A stretch of 64,000 bases of DNA. Origin: CAVPUA01 sp963708805 (GTDB lineage: Bacteria > Actinomycetota > Actinomycetes > Mycobacteriales > Jatrophihabitantaceae). The notes under the pieces were generated by a model. It was not told where the DNA came from, did no database searches, and saw only the letters and a list, made by a program, of their open reading frames with translations. Each line of letters opens with the position of its first letter. Position 1 is the first letter of the stretch. Of this stretch, positions 20,359 to 30,853 are shown one piece after another. The stretch covers positions 1,426,001-1,490,000 of the forward strand of contig CAVPUA010000003.1 in NCBI GenBank assembly GCA_963708805.1. The letters run 5' to 3'. Both the position numbers and the translations under genes were made by a program.

Positions 20359-21277
20359 TGAACGGCCCGGTCTCCCTCGTGGGGGCCGGGCCGTTCGGCG
20401 TCGGAGGGGCGGTTGGTGAGGAGGCCGGCGGGTACGCCGCGTGCGGGTCGGCCGGCTGGTACGCCCCCGGCTGGTAGGCCCCCGGTGGGTAGGACGGCGG
20501 CGGCATCGAGGCCAGCTCGGCTCGTCGCCGGCGCTCGGCCAGGACGGTGATCAGCAACGCCGACGCCGGGATGGGCATCGGGGGAGGCGGCGCGACGAGG
20601 GCGGCGACGCGGTTGGCCAGATCGCTCTCGAGGCTGGCCCGGGCCGCGGGCGTCAGGTCGTTGGCCCGCGTCACGAACTGGCGGACCGAGAGGGCCAACT
20701 GGTCGTCGAGGCGAGTGAGATCAAGCGACATGGCCCACCCCTGCAGCTCCCACGGCACGAAGAGCGGCGGTGCGACCAGCGCCCGCGCCTGGGTGCCGAC
20801 GCGTTCGTTCACCACGAACGTGCCGGCCAGGTGGTCGCCGATGCGCTTGGAGGACTCGCTGGACGCCATCACGATCAGGCCGAGGGCGGTGGTGATCGGC
20901 CCGAGCAGACCGGGCTTCTCGAGCACGAGGCCGGTCAGACCGCGGGTGAAGGCCTGCCGGAACGAGATCGGACCGCCGTCGTCGCGGACCACGCGCAGGC
21001 CGAGCCACAGCTTGCCCAACGTGCGGCCGCGGCCGAGCCATTCGAACAGGATCGGGTAGCCCGCGAACACGAGGACGACTCGACGACGATGACCGCGGCG
21101 AAGACGGCCTCGTCGCCGCCGAGGGTCCGTCGACGATCAACAGAATGAAGATGACGAAGATCTGAGCCGCGAAATCGATCGAGCGCGGCGATCGTCCGCG
21201 ATCCGACGCCGGCGCGCGGCAGGTCGAGGGCGACCGCCTCACCCGAGACGATCGGCAGCGTCCGGCACGGCGCTCAC
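20345..21277 (-). CDS. RDD-domain membrane protein with Pro-rich tail, frameshifted
   Basis: The N-terminal half is an RDD family membrane domain: RTIAARSIDFAAQIFVIFIL with the Arg and Asp, a second segment at PILFEWLGRGRTLGKLWLGL, then GLIVMASSESSKRIGDHLAG. After a conserved PLFVPWELQGWAMSLDLTRL the protein has a helical region and a tail of Pro/Ala/Tyr repeats (PPGAYQPGAYQPADPHAAYP). RDD proteins are of mixed or unknown function, some acting in cation transport. The start is GTG 21277; frame changes lie near 21245 and 21060-21160. It is next to the SpoIIM-type gene and the MoxR-DUF58 operon, a constant actinobacterial neighbourhood. Confidence 0.82.
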
Positions 21278-21305
21278 GGCACCGAGTCTGCCCGATAGCC
21301 GGACA

Positions 21306-21311
21306 TAGGGT
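21306..21311 (+). promoter_or_regulatory. -10 box of SpoIIM-family gene (leaderless)
   Basis: TAGGGT ends six bases before GTG 21318. Confidence 0.5.
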
Positions 21312-21317
21312 GCCTGC

Positions 21318-22318
21318 GTGGACCTCGACGCCTTCGTCACCCGGCGGTCGGCCGAGTGGGCGCGCCTGGACGCACTGGCCCGGCGGCGGCGGTCTGAGCG
21401 GTGCCGAGGCCGACGAGCTGATCCTGCTCTATCGCCGGGCGGCGTCGGCGCTGGCGCAGGTGCAGTCGCGCGCACCCGACCCGGTCGTCGTCGCGCGCCT
21501 GTCCGGCGTGGTGGCGCGGGCGCGGTCGGCGGCGGTCGGCGGCTCGCGGCGCAGTGGCTGGGCGGCGCTCGGCCACGGGGTCGTCGTCGACTTCCCGGTC
21601 GTCGTCTACCGCGCCTGGCGTTGGTGGGTCGCGATCGGGATCGTCAGCTGGGGTGTCGCGCTGGCGATGATGATCTACATCAAGGACCACCCGCAGCGGC
21701 TGTCGAAGGTGATCGACTCCCAGGACGTCCAGCAGCTGGTCAACCACGACTTCAGCGACTACTACAGCGCTCATCCCGGCCCGGTCGTTCGCCGCGCAGG
21801 TGTGGACGAACAACGCCCTGGTGGCGGCGATGTGCATGATCCTCGGCGTGACGATCATCGGGACGATCTATTTCCTGGCCGAGAACGTGGTGAATCTCGG
21901 CGTGATCGGCGGGGCGATGCTCGGCGCCGGCAAGGCCGGCGTGTTCTGGGGACTGATCCTGCCGCACGGGCTGCTCGAACTGACCGCCGTCTTCGTGTCG
22001 GCCGGCGTCGGGATGCAGCTGGGCTGGGCGTGGATCGCGCCCGGTCCGCTGTCCCGCGGTCGCAGGCGCTGGCGCACGCCGGACGGGCCGCCGTGGTCGC
22101 GTCGATCGGACTGGTCGGGGTGCTGTTCGTCTCCGGGGTGATCGAGGCGTTCGTGACGCCGTCCGGACTGCCGACGTGGGCGCGCATCGGCATCGGCGTG
22201 CTCGCCGAGATCGCGTTCCTGACCTACATCGTCGTCCTCGGCCGTCGGGGCGTCCGGCTCGGCGCCACCGGGGATCTCGACACGGACGAGCGCGAGTCCG
22301 TGCGCGCCGACCGTCTAG
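21318..22318 (+). CDS. SpoIIM/UPF0003-type integral membrane protein, frameshifted
   Basis: The protein starts MDLDAFVTRRSAEWARLDAL, the usual start of the actinobacterial stage II sporulation protein M family, followed by a helical region (GLSGAEADELILLYRRAASA) and five or more membrane segments (WWVAIGIVSWGVALAMMIYI; FAAQVWTNNALVAAMCMILG; GVFWGLILPHGLLELTAVFV). The His in LPHGLLEL is a family landmark. In Bacillus SpoIIM works in forespore engulfment; in non-sporulating actinobacteria the role is unknown. The end is taken as TAG 22316-22318, one frame from the longest open reading, and meets the DUF58 gene tail to tail. Frame changes lie near 21385, 21785, 22065 and close to the stop. Confidence 0.8.
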
Positions 22319-23610
22319 AGCCGCCCCGCCGCCTTCAGGTCGAGATAGGCGTCGGCAACCGCCGAGGCGAACGATGCCGGCGGGCGATCGACGACGAGAG
22401 CGCCGACGCGACCGAGGGCATCGGCCACCCGGGTGCGGTCGGCGAGGGCGAGCTCGGCCGCCGCGGCGGTGTAGACCTCGGCCGCGTCGGCCCGTTCGGT
22501 GCGCAGCTGCTCGAGCCGGGGATCGGCGACCGAGGCGATCACCAGCTGATGGCGCGCCGACAGGCCGGCCGCCGCCGCGGCGAGCAGTCCGTCGGCCGAT
22601 CCGAGGTCGGTGAACAGGACGACGAGCGCCCGCTTGCGGGCCGACCGGCCGATCTCGGCGGCCATCAGCTGCGGATCGGATTCGACCAGCGCCGGCTGAA
22701 GCGGGGTCAGCGCGTCGACGATCCGCGGCAGGGTCTCGGCGCCGCTCGCCGACCCGGTGCGGGCTCGGACGGCGACATCGGCGGCGATCAGCGAGACGCG
22801 GTCGCCCGCCCGCTCGGCAACCGCGGCCAGCAACAGCGCGGCGTCGATCGCGGCGTCGAGTCGGGGCTCGTCGCCGATGCGGGCGGCCGACGTGCGCCCG
22901 GTGTCGAGGGCGAGGACGATCTGCCGGTCGCGTTCCGGCCGCCAGGTCCGGACGACGACGTCACGCGGCGCGCGCCGTGGCCCGCCAGTCGATCGAGCGG
23001 ACGTCGTCGCCGATCACGTACTCCCGCAGCGAGTCGAACTCGCTGCCCTGGCCGCGCTGCTGCATCAGCACCGCGCCCTCGATGATCCGCAGCCGGGCCA
23101 GCTTCTCGGGCAGCAGCCGGCGCGAGGTGAACGGCGGCAGCACCCGGATCGATCCGGGCACGGCGACCCGCCGTTGGCGCCCGGCCAGGCCCAGCGGCCC
23201 GAGCGAGCGGATCGGCGACGAAGACGGCGAGCCGCTCGCCGCGGCGGGTCGGCGTCAGGCTCGACTCGATCCGTCGGCTCTCGCCGCGACCGGGACAGTC
23301 GATCTGCTGCGTGCGCGGGCGCAGCCCGGCCGAGGGCACCCAGGCATCCCGGACGCGCCGCGCGCAGCGGTCGGCGCCCGTCGTTGCGGATCGCGCAGCC
23401 GGTGGTCGCGCCGTCTGGCCCAGGCGCACCGGCCGAGCTCTCGTCGCGCGTCAAGCGTCAGCGAGCCGATCCGAGCGGCCAGGAGCAGGTCGACGACGAC
23501 GAGCAACGACGCAGCAATCCCGGCGTAGCCGAGCGGGCACGGCCGCCGGCGAGCGGGGTCAGCGCCAGGCCGAGGACCGCGAGCAGGACGAGCCGTCCGG
23601 TGATCGCCAT
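22315..23610 (-). CDS. DUF58 domain protein, frameshifted
   Basis: Two N-terminal membrane segments (starting MAITGRLVLLAVLGLALTPL) are followed by a variable extracellular stretch and the DUF58 domain: EFDSLREYVIGDDVRSIDWR, then VVRTWRPERDRQIVLALDTG. The second is the beginning of a von Willebrand A-like fold. DUF58 proteins are nearly always next to a MoxR AAA ATPase and are thought to be its client or adaptor in envelope or metalloprotein maturation. The start ATG 23610 is four bases after the MoxR stop. Frame changes lie near 23530, 23460, 23250, 23210 and 22970. Confidence 0.85.
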
Positions 23611-23614
23611 CGGC

Positions 23615-24575
<961 letters not shown>

Positions 24576-24579
<4 letters not shown>

Positions 24580-25704
24580 GGCTGGTTGCTCCGTTCGATC
24601 GGTGCGCGGTTCTCGAGTTCGGTGCAGCTGCCGGGCCAGTCGAGCAGGCGCGGCGTCGTCGGCCGGCGACGCGGTGATCGAGCAGCGACGGTCGGCGAAC
24701 GGTCCGAGCGCCGCCGCGACCTCGACGGCGTCGCGGCCGAGTCGGGCAGGTGCAGCCGACGCGGCCAGCCGGCGCAGCCGTCCCGGCGCGCAGTGCGGCG
24801 GCCGCCCGATCGCGGGCCGCGGCCCGCAGGTAGAGCCGGCCGTGCCCCTCGACCACCTCGGCCGCGCGCACGACGACCGGCAGCGGCTCGCTGACGACCG
24901 GCCCGAGCCGACGCCCGCGCCAGAACGCGACGAGCAGGCCGATCAGCGCGAGCTGCCAGACGGCACGACCGATCCACGGCGGGAAGATCGACCAGACGCT
25001 CGGCGGTCCCGGACCCTCCGCGTCCGCGCCGGGCAGCAGCCAGACCACGGTGCTCGACCGCGCCGTCGTCGCTGAGGGCGTTGATCGCCAGCGCGGCGAG
25101 ATGGCCGTTGCCGATGGTCGCCGTTCGTCAGCGTCGCGGTCGCGCCCAAGATCACCAGCTGGGCGGTGATGATCACCCGGCCGCCGTAGCAACTGCCCGC
25201 TGCCGGTGTAGACGTCCGCGCCGGCGGGGAAGTCGACCGAGCCGGTTGCGGCCGCGCCGGGCCAGCCACAGTCGGGCGACACGGCCGCGTCGTCGTCGGA
25301 GAACTGCTGACCGCGCCCGGGCGCCAGTGCGTCGAGCGAGTCGGGCGACGGCGTGACCGCGACCAGCCGGTGGCCGGACGCGCGAGTTGCCGCAGCTGCG
25401 CAGTGGAGAAGTCGTCCGGCGAGGTGACGACGATCGTGGTGGCGCCCGGCGTCGAGAGCGCGGCCGTGTAGGACGAGACGGCCCGCGACGTGGTGCCCCG
25501 CTGCGCGAGGAGCACGCTGAGCGCCCGGCTGCCGTCCTTGCTGCCCGATGTCGGATCGAGGCTGCGCCCGGGCGCGGGCTGGCTCAGCGCCAATCCGAAT
25601 CCCGCGACGACCAGGAGCGCCAGCAGGACGAGCCACCAGCGCGCGGCACGCCACGCCGGACGCAACGAAGCCGCCTGCACCGGCGCGGTACGGACGTCGG
25701 TCAT
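24576..25704 (-). CDS. DUF4350 membrane protein, frameshifted
   Basis: The protein begins MTDVRTAPVQAASLRPAWRA, has one membrane segment (WWLVLLALLVVAGFGLAL), then an extracellular domain with DPTSGSKDGSRALSVLLAQR and TIVVTSPDDFS. A second membrane segment follows (IGRAVWQLALIGLLVAFWRG) with the conserved GPVVSEPLPVVVRAAEVVEG, and then a cytoplasmic helical domain. DUF4350 proteins occur only with MoxR/DUF58/DUF4129 partners; function is unknown. The start ATG overlaps the previous stop (ATGA at 25701-25704). Frame changes lie near 25385, 25190, 25120, 25060 and between 24760 and 24600. Confidence 0.8.
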
Positions 25705-26357
25705 CGCGGCACCGCGTAGCCCGCCGGCGCTGATCGGCCGAACGCGACCCGCGCCGTGCGCACCGCGTCGGCCGCGGCCCGGGCGAGCTCGACGTCGGCG
25801 TCGGTGGCCGCTCGCTGCCCGAACCACACCTGGTCGAAGGCGGTCGTCGCCGAGCGGAGCGCGTCCGGCGCGCGTCGGCAGGACGGCCCCGGCCGCCCGC
25901 GCGATCTCGCCGCCCGGTGCGTCCAGGTCGCGGGTCGAGGACGCCGCGGTCCTCGATGGTCGCGATCGCCGCGCGCAGCCACTCGCGCAGCGGCCTCGGC
26001 CCGGCGACCCTCGGCGGTCGAGCTCCTCGGCCCGTCGGCGGTGGTCGACCTGCTCGGCGCGGGCCAGCGGGATCGGCGACCGCCTGCGACCGGGCCGTCC
26101 GGCGCGGCCGACCGGCGCGGACGACGGCGAAGACGACCAGGCCGACGAGCAGGATCAGCAACGAGCAGCCACGCCGATCCTGACACCGAGCCGTCGACGA
26201 GATGACTGAGCCGGTCGCCGATCCAGTTGAGCGCGCGGTCGACGAGGCTCGGGTCGTCTCGGTGATAGATCACGCGCCGGAGCTCGTCACGCGCGGCCGT
26301 CTGCGCGGCGTCGCCGCTGATCGGGCCCGGCGGGGCGGCGCCGAGGAACGCGATCAC
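25701..26357 (-). CDS. DUF4129 membrane protein, frameshifted
   Basis: The N-terminus MIAFLGAAPPGPISGDAAQT reaches ARDELRRVIYHRDDPSLVDR, a typical DUF4129 lead-in, followed by one or two membrane segments in shifted frames around 26100-26190. The C-terminal cytoplasmic domain ends FDQVWFGQRAATDADVELAR and FGRSAPAGYAVPR; the FDQVWFG region is the conserved DUF4129 helix (often Y.R.WYG). GTG 26357 overlaps the stop of the preceding gene. Frame changes lie near 26160, 26100, 26030, 25920 and 25875. Function is unknown; it is a constant partner of the DUF4350, MoxR and DUF58 proteins. Confidence 0.78.
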   Translation of the reverse strand: MIAFLGAAPPGPISGDAAQTAARDELRRVIYHRDDPSLVDRALNWIGDRLSHLVDGSVSGSAWLLVADPARRPGRLRRRPRRSAAPDGPVAGGRRSRWPAPSRSTTADGPRSSTAEGRRAEAAARVAARGDRDHRGPRRPRPATWTHRAARSRGRPGPSCRRAPDALRSATTAFDQVWFGQRAATDADVELARAAADAVRTARVAFGRSAPAGYAVPR

Positions 26358-27362
26358 GGCCTGCGGGCGCTCTGCTGGAGCACGATGTCGAGACCTTCCT
26401 TGCGCATGCGCAGGTCGACGTAGAGCAGCGACGTCGATGCCGGCCAGGATCGGTGCGGTGAACGTCGTGGCGATCAGCGCTCCGACCGCGGTGATCAACA
26501 GGAACGACACGGGCTCGCCACCGCGCGCCAGCCCGGTGAAGTCGACGCCGCCGACGAGGGCGCCGACCGCCTCGAACGGGCACGACCGCGATCGCCGCTG
26601 ATGACGCTGACCATGAGCCAGCCCAGGGCCCGGATGCCCCACACCCGCCAGAACGTCCCCGAGACCAGTTGCCGCGACCGACCGAGCGCACCGGTCACGG
26701 TCTTCTTCTCGATGATCAAGGCAGGTACGGCGACGGCCCAGATGCCCCACAGCCAGACGCCCAGGACGAAGCAGGGGAGCAGGCCGAGGAACTCGACGAC
26801 TGACGGTCAGGAGCGACAACCCGACCAGGGCCCAGACCCGCGGCCGGACCCGCTGCCACGCCTCGCGGGGCGTGATCTTGATGCCCGAGGACGTCCTGGG
26901 TCACGACGACCACGAGGAATCCGGTCAGGACGCTGCCGAGCAGCAGCTTGATCAACAGCGTGGCGAACGAGGTCAGCTCGCCGCCGAACAGCGGGCCGAG
27001 GTTGCGTCGACTGCGTGCCGTCGGCGTTGTCGATCTTGACCTGGCCGAACTGGTCGAGCGTGAAGATCTGCAGCACGTCGTGATCGCGACCTGGACGACG
27101 CTCACGATGGCCGAGGCGCCCAGCGTCGTGCGCGGGTTGCGGCGAATGACCTTGAAGCTGCCGTCGAGGATGTCGCCGACGCCCAGCGGGCGCAGGGGCA
27201 CGCAACCGGGTCGGGGCGCCTCGGGCCGCCAGCCGTACTGGTCGGCGGTGGCCCGTACTGCTGGGGTGGCCCGTACTGCGGGTGGCCCGTACTGCGGGGT
27301 GGCCCGTACTGCTGAGGTGGCCCGTACTGCTGAGGCGGGCCGTCAGGCGGCTGGTAGGTCAA
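26354..27362 (-). CDS. glycerophosphodiester phosphodiesterase membrane-domain protein, frameshifted
   Basis: The N-terminal 50 residues are a repeated Pro/Gln/Tyr/Gly tail (PPQQYGPPQQYGPP), probably cytoplasmic and disordered. After a shift comes PLRPLGVGDILDGSFKVIRR, the signature start of the membrane domain, then about six membrane segments, for example ALIIEKKTVTGALGRSRQLV and FLLITAVGALIATTFTAPIL, ending LLYVDLRMRKEGLDIVLQQS. No phosphodiesterase catalytic domain is attached, so only the membrane part of that family is present. The start is TTG 27362 behind GGAG. It is the first gene of the operon that continues with DUF4129, DUF4350, MoxR and DUF58. Confidence 0.78.
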
Positions 27363-27522
27363 TGCGGGCTCCGCTCGCTCGGTCCTCCGCGTCCGGCGGC
27401 GGCTCGGGCCTGGACGTCCGGGCGAATCCTGTCACGACAGCCGCCAAGATCACCGCAGAGCGCGCTGGGGCGCGCGGTGCAGAAGAAGAGCGCGCTGAGC
27501 GGCGCCGGCCAACTGGCCGGTA

Positions 27523-27540
27523 ACTTACGTTGACGTAGGT
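27523..27540 (+). promoter_or_regulatory. imperfect palindrome before the desaturase, probable repressor operator
   Basis: ACTTACGTTGACGTAGGT has eight-base arms around TG, matching at seven of eight positions. It touches the -10 box, so a protein bound here would block transcription. The form resembles TetR-family operators of lipid genes; the regulator is not in the window. Confidence 0.55.
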
Positions 27541-27545
27541 ACGAT
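27540..27545 (+). promoter_or_regulatory. -10 box of desaturase gene (leaderless)
   Basis: TACGAT ends six bases before ATG 27552. Confidence 0.55.
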
Positions 27546-27551
27546 GCGGTC

Positions 27552-28483
27552 ATGAGTCTCGGCCTCGATCTCCAGACGCGACTGCTGCACGACCTCGAGC
27601 CGGTCGTCGAGGCCAATCTCGAACGCCATCTGTCGCTGGCCAAGGAATGGATGCCGCACGACTACATCCCCTGGAGCCGCGGGCGCGACTTCGCGTTCCT
27701 CGGGGGCGAGGACTGGACGCCCGAGGACTCGCCCGCTCGACCCGGTCGCCCAGACCGCGATGACGGTCAACCTGCTGACCGAGGACAACCTGCCGTCCTA
27801 CCACCGCGAGATCGCCACGCGGTTCAGCCGCGATGGCGCCTGGGGCGAGTGGGTCGGGCGCTGGACGGCCGAAGAGGGCCGCCACGGCATCGCGCTGCGC
27901 GACTACCTCGTCGTCACCCGCGGCGTCGACCCGGTCGCGCTCGAGCGGCTGCGCATGGAGCACATGATCGCCGGCTACGACTCCGGCGACAAGACAGCGC
28001 TGCAGGCCGTCGCCTACGTGTCGTTCCAGGAACTGGCGACCCGGGTCTCGCACCGCAACACCGGCCGGGCGGCCGGCTGCCCGCTGGCCGAGCAGCTGCT
28101 CGCCCGCATCTCGACCGACGAGAACCTGCACATGGTCTTCTACCGCAACCTCGTCGCCGCGGCGTTCGAGCTGGCGCCCGAACGAGACGATGGAGGCCGT
28201 TCGTGACGAGGTCGTCGGCTTCCAGATGCCCGGGGCGGGAATGCCGAACTTCATGCGCAACTCGGTGACGATCGCCAAGGCCGGCATCTATGACCTGCGT
28301 CTGCACCACGACGAGGTGATCACCCCGGTGCTGAAGTTCTGGCGGGTCTTCGAACGCACCGATCTCGACGGCGCCGGCGAGAAGGCCCGCGAGGAGCTCG
28401 CCCTGTTCATGGCCGGGCTCGACGCCCAGGCGACCAAGTTCGTCGAGCAGCGCGAGCGGGCGCGCGCCCGCGCTGCGGGCTGA
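27552..28483 (+). CDS. acyl-ACP desaturase (DesA-like), frameshifted
   Basis: This is a soluble di-iron enzyme of the ferritin fold that introduces a cis double bond into a saturated acyl-ACP with O2 and ferredoxin. It starts MSLGLDLQTRLLHDLEPVVE. The first iron motif is in TAEEGRHGIALRDYL (EExxH) and the second in STDENLHMVFYRNL (DExxH). MPHDYIPWSRGRDFAFLGG is a family landmark. Frame changes lie at about 27738 and 28186. In mycobacteria DesA1 and DesA2 make precursors of mycolic acids; here membrane fluidity control is as likely. The palindrome across its promoter suggests control by fatty-acid status. Confidence 0.92.
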
Positions 28484-28547
28484 GAACCAGGCGCGCCGCT
28501 GGTGGCCTGTAGCGCGCTCGCCGAGCGAAAGATGCCACCATGTGCAC

Positions 28548-29237
28548 ATGAAGCCGCGCGTCCTCGTCGTCGATGACGATTCCGCCCTGGCCGAGATGCT
28601 CGGCATCGTCCTGCGGTCGGAAGGGTTCGAGCCGGCGTTCGTCGCCGACGGCAGCGTGGCGCTCAACGCGTTCCGGCAGGTCAAGCCCGACGTCGTCCTG
28701 CTCGACCTGATGCTGCCCGGCCTCTCCGGCATCGACGTGTGCCGCGCGATCCGGGCCGAGAGCGGCACGCCGATCATCATGCTGACGGCCAAGAGCGACA
28801 CCGTCGACATCGTGCTCGGGCTCGAGTCGGGTGCCGACGACTACGTCGTCAAGCCGTTCAAGCCCAAGGAACTCGTCGCGCGCATGCGGGCCCGGCTGCG
28901 CCAGCACGAGGACATCACCGCCGAGACGCTCACGATCGGGCCGCCGGAGTCGGTGGTGTCGATCGACGTGCCGGCCCACCAGGTCACCCGCGACGGCGAG
29001 CCGATCGCCCTGACGCCGCTCGAGTTCGACCTGCTCGTCGCGCTGGCCCGCAAGCCGCGGCAGGTCTTCACCCGCGAGGTCCTGCTCGAGCAGGTCTGGG
29101 GCTACCGCCACGCGGCCGACACCCGGCTGGTGAACGTGCACGTCCAGCGGCTGCGGTCGAAGGTCGAGCGCGATCCGGAGCGTCCGGAGGTGGTGCTGAC
29201 CGTCCGCGGCGTGGGGTACAAAGCCGGTCCGCCGTGA
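28548..29237 (+). CDS. mtrA: MtrA response regulator
   Basis: This is an intact OmpR-type regulator. The receiver domain has the acidic pocket VLVVDDDSAL, the phospho-acceptor Asp in VVLLDLMLPGLSG, and Lys in DDYVVKPFKPKELV. The winged helix follows (LTPLEFDLLVALARKPRQVF; HVQRLRSKVERDPERPEVVL). The near identity of this C-terminus to MtrA of mycobacteria and streptomycetes, and the mtrB and lpqB neighbours, fix the name. MtrA controls cell division, wall metabolism and resuscitation genes. ATG 28548 gives the usual start MKPRVLVVDDD; an upstream in-frame GTG at 28542 is possible. The stop overlaps a GTG (29234) that may be the true start of mtrB. Confidence 0.95.
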   Translation: MKPRVLVVDDDSALAEMLGIVLRSEGFEPAFVADGSVALNAFRQVKPDVVLLDLMLPGLSGIDVCRAIRAESGTPIIMLTAKSDTVDIVLGLESGADDYVVKPFKPKELVARMRARLRQHEDITAETLTIGPPESVVSIDVPAHQVTRDGEPIALTPLEFDLLVALARKPRQVFTREVLLEQVWGYRHAADTRLVNVHVQRLRSKVERDPERPEVVLTVRGVGYKAGPP

Positions 29238-29277
29238 ACCTTCGCGGCGCTCCGGGTGCGCGTGACCAGCGCCGTCC

Positions 29278-30853
29278 GTGTCTGATCGCGAGTGGTCGCG
29301 CCGTCTCGGCGCGGCCTGGCGCAACTCCCTGCAGCTGCGGGTGGGCGCGACGACGGTCATCGTCACCGGCGCGGTGGTGTTGATCATCGGCATCTTCCTG
29401 GTCAACGAGATCAGCGCCGGCGTGCTGCGCACCAAGCGCAGCGCCGCCGAGGCGCAGGTGAGCTCGGCCGACAAACCGCCGAACAGGAGCTGTCGTCAGG
29501 TCGACTCCGGCGACGTCAACGGCATCAGCACCGCCCTGTCGCAGGTGTCCGGCGAGCTCACCGAGACCGGCACCAAGGCCGGGCTGTTCTCGATCAGCAT
29601 CGGCACCAGCAGCAGCTCGGCGGATCGTCAACGCCGCGGTGGCCAACCAGCTCGGGCCGCAGCAGGGCATCCCGCCCGCGCTTGCAGCGGATCGTCGAGC
29701 AGGGCAACCTGGCCGTCCAGTACGCCCGCATCGACCGTCCGGGCGGCGCCGGCGCCAGCGATCAGGTGACGGCCTGATCGTCGGCGCGCCGGTCAGCGTC
29801 CGGGCCGGCGCAGTTCGAGCTCTACTACCTGTTCCCCTTGACGGCCGAGCAAGCCACGGTCGCGCATCGTCCAGCGGACCGTGTTGATCTCGGGCCTCGT
29901 CCTGGTGTTGTTCGTCGCGCTGGTGACCCTGCTCGTCACCCGGCAGGTCGTCCGGCCGGTTCGAGTCGCCGCGCAGACCGCGGCCCGCCTGGCCGCCGGC
30001 GATCTTCGGCAGCGGATCAAGGTGCAGGGCCACGACGACATCGGCCGGCTGGGGCAGTCGTTCAACGACATGGCCGGCAGCCTGCAACGCCAGATCCGCC
30101 GGCTGGAGGAGCTGTCGCGGCTGCAGCGCCGCTTCACCAGCGACGTCTCCCACGAGCTGCGCACGCCGCTGACGACGATCCGGATGGCGGCCGAGGTGCT
30201 GCACGCGAGCAGCGCCGACTTCCCGCCCGAGCTGGCCCGCTCGGCCGAGCTGCTCACCACCGAACTCGACCGCTTCGAGGCGCTGCTGGCCGACCTGCTC
30301 GAGATCAGCCGCTACGACTCGGGCGTGGCGCGCCTCGAGACCGAACCCACCGATGTGCGCGCCGTCGTCAACAACTCGGTCGACGCCAGCCGGATGCTCG
30401 CCCTTCGGCACGGCTCCGAGATCGAGGTCGACCTGCCGGGCGAGCCGGTCGTCGTCGACATCGATCCCCGCCGGGTCGAGCGGATCATGCGCAATCTGCT
30501 GGGCAACGCGCTCGATCACGGCGAGGGCCGGCCGGTGCGGGTCACCGTCCGGGCCGACGAGCGACGCGGTGGCGGTCACGGTTCGCGATCACGGAGTGGG
30601 CCTGCGACCGGGCGAGGCCGGCCTGGTGTTCAACCGCTTCTGGCGCGGCGATCCGTCGCGCAGCCGGCTGACCGGGGGCACCGGGCTCGGCCTGGCGATC
30701 AGCCTCGAGGACGCCCGGCTGCACGGCGGCTGGCTGCAGGCGTGGGGCGAGCGCGGCAGCGGCGCCCAGTTCCGGCTGACACTGCCGCGACAGCTCGGCG
30801 ACGAGCTCGACTCCTCGCCGCTGCCGCTCGAACCGATCGAGGTGACGAACTGA
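29278..30853 (+). CDS. mtrB: MtrB sensor histidine kinase, frameshifted
   Basis: An N-terminal WRNSLQLRVGATTVIVTGAV membrane segment, an extracellular sensor region and a second segment (VLISGLVLVLFVALVTLLVT) are followed by a HAMP domain, the phospho-acceptor box FTSDVSHELRTPLTTIRMAA, and the ATPase domain with NLLGNALDHGEG and GGTGLGLAISLEDARLHGG. The kinase phosphorylates MtrA. Frame changes are seen near 29480 (a base missing at AA_), 29505, 29620, 29690, 29770-29880 and 30565. GTG 29278 is used here; GTG 29234, which overlaps the mtrA stop, would be the start if one more frameshift lies between them. The gene runs into lpqB with a TGATG overlap. Confidence 0.94.
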
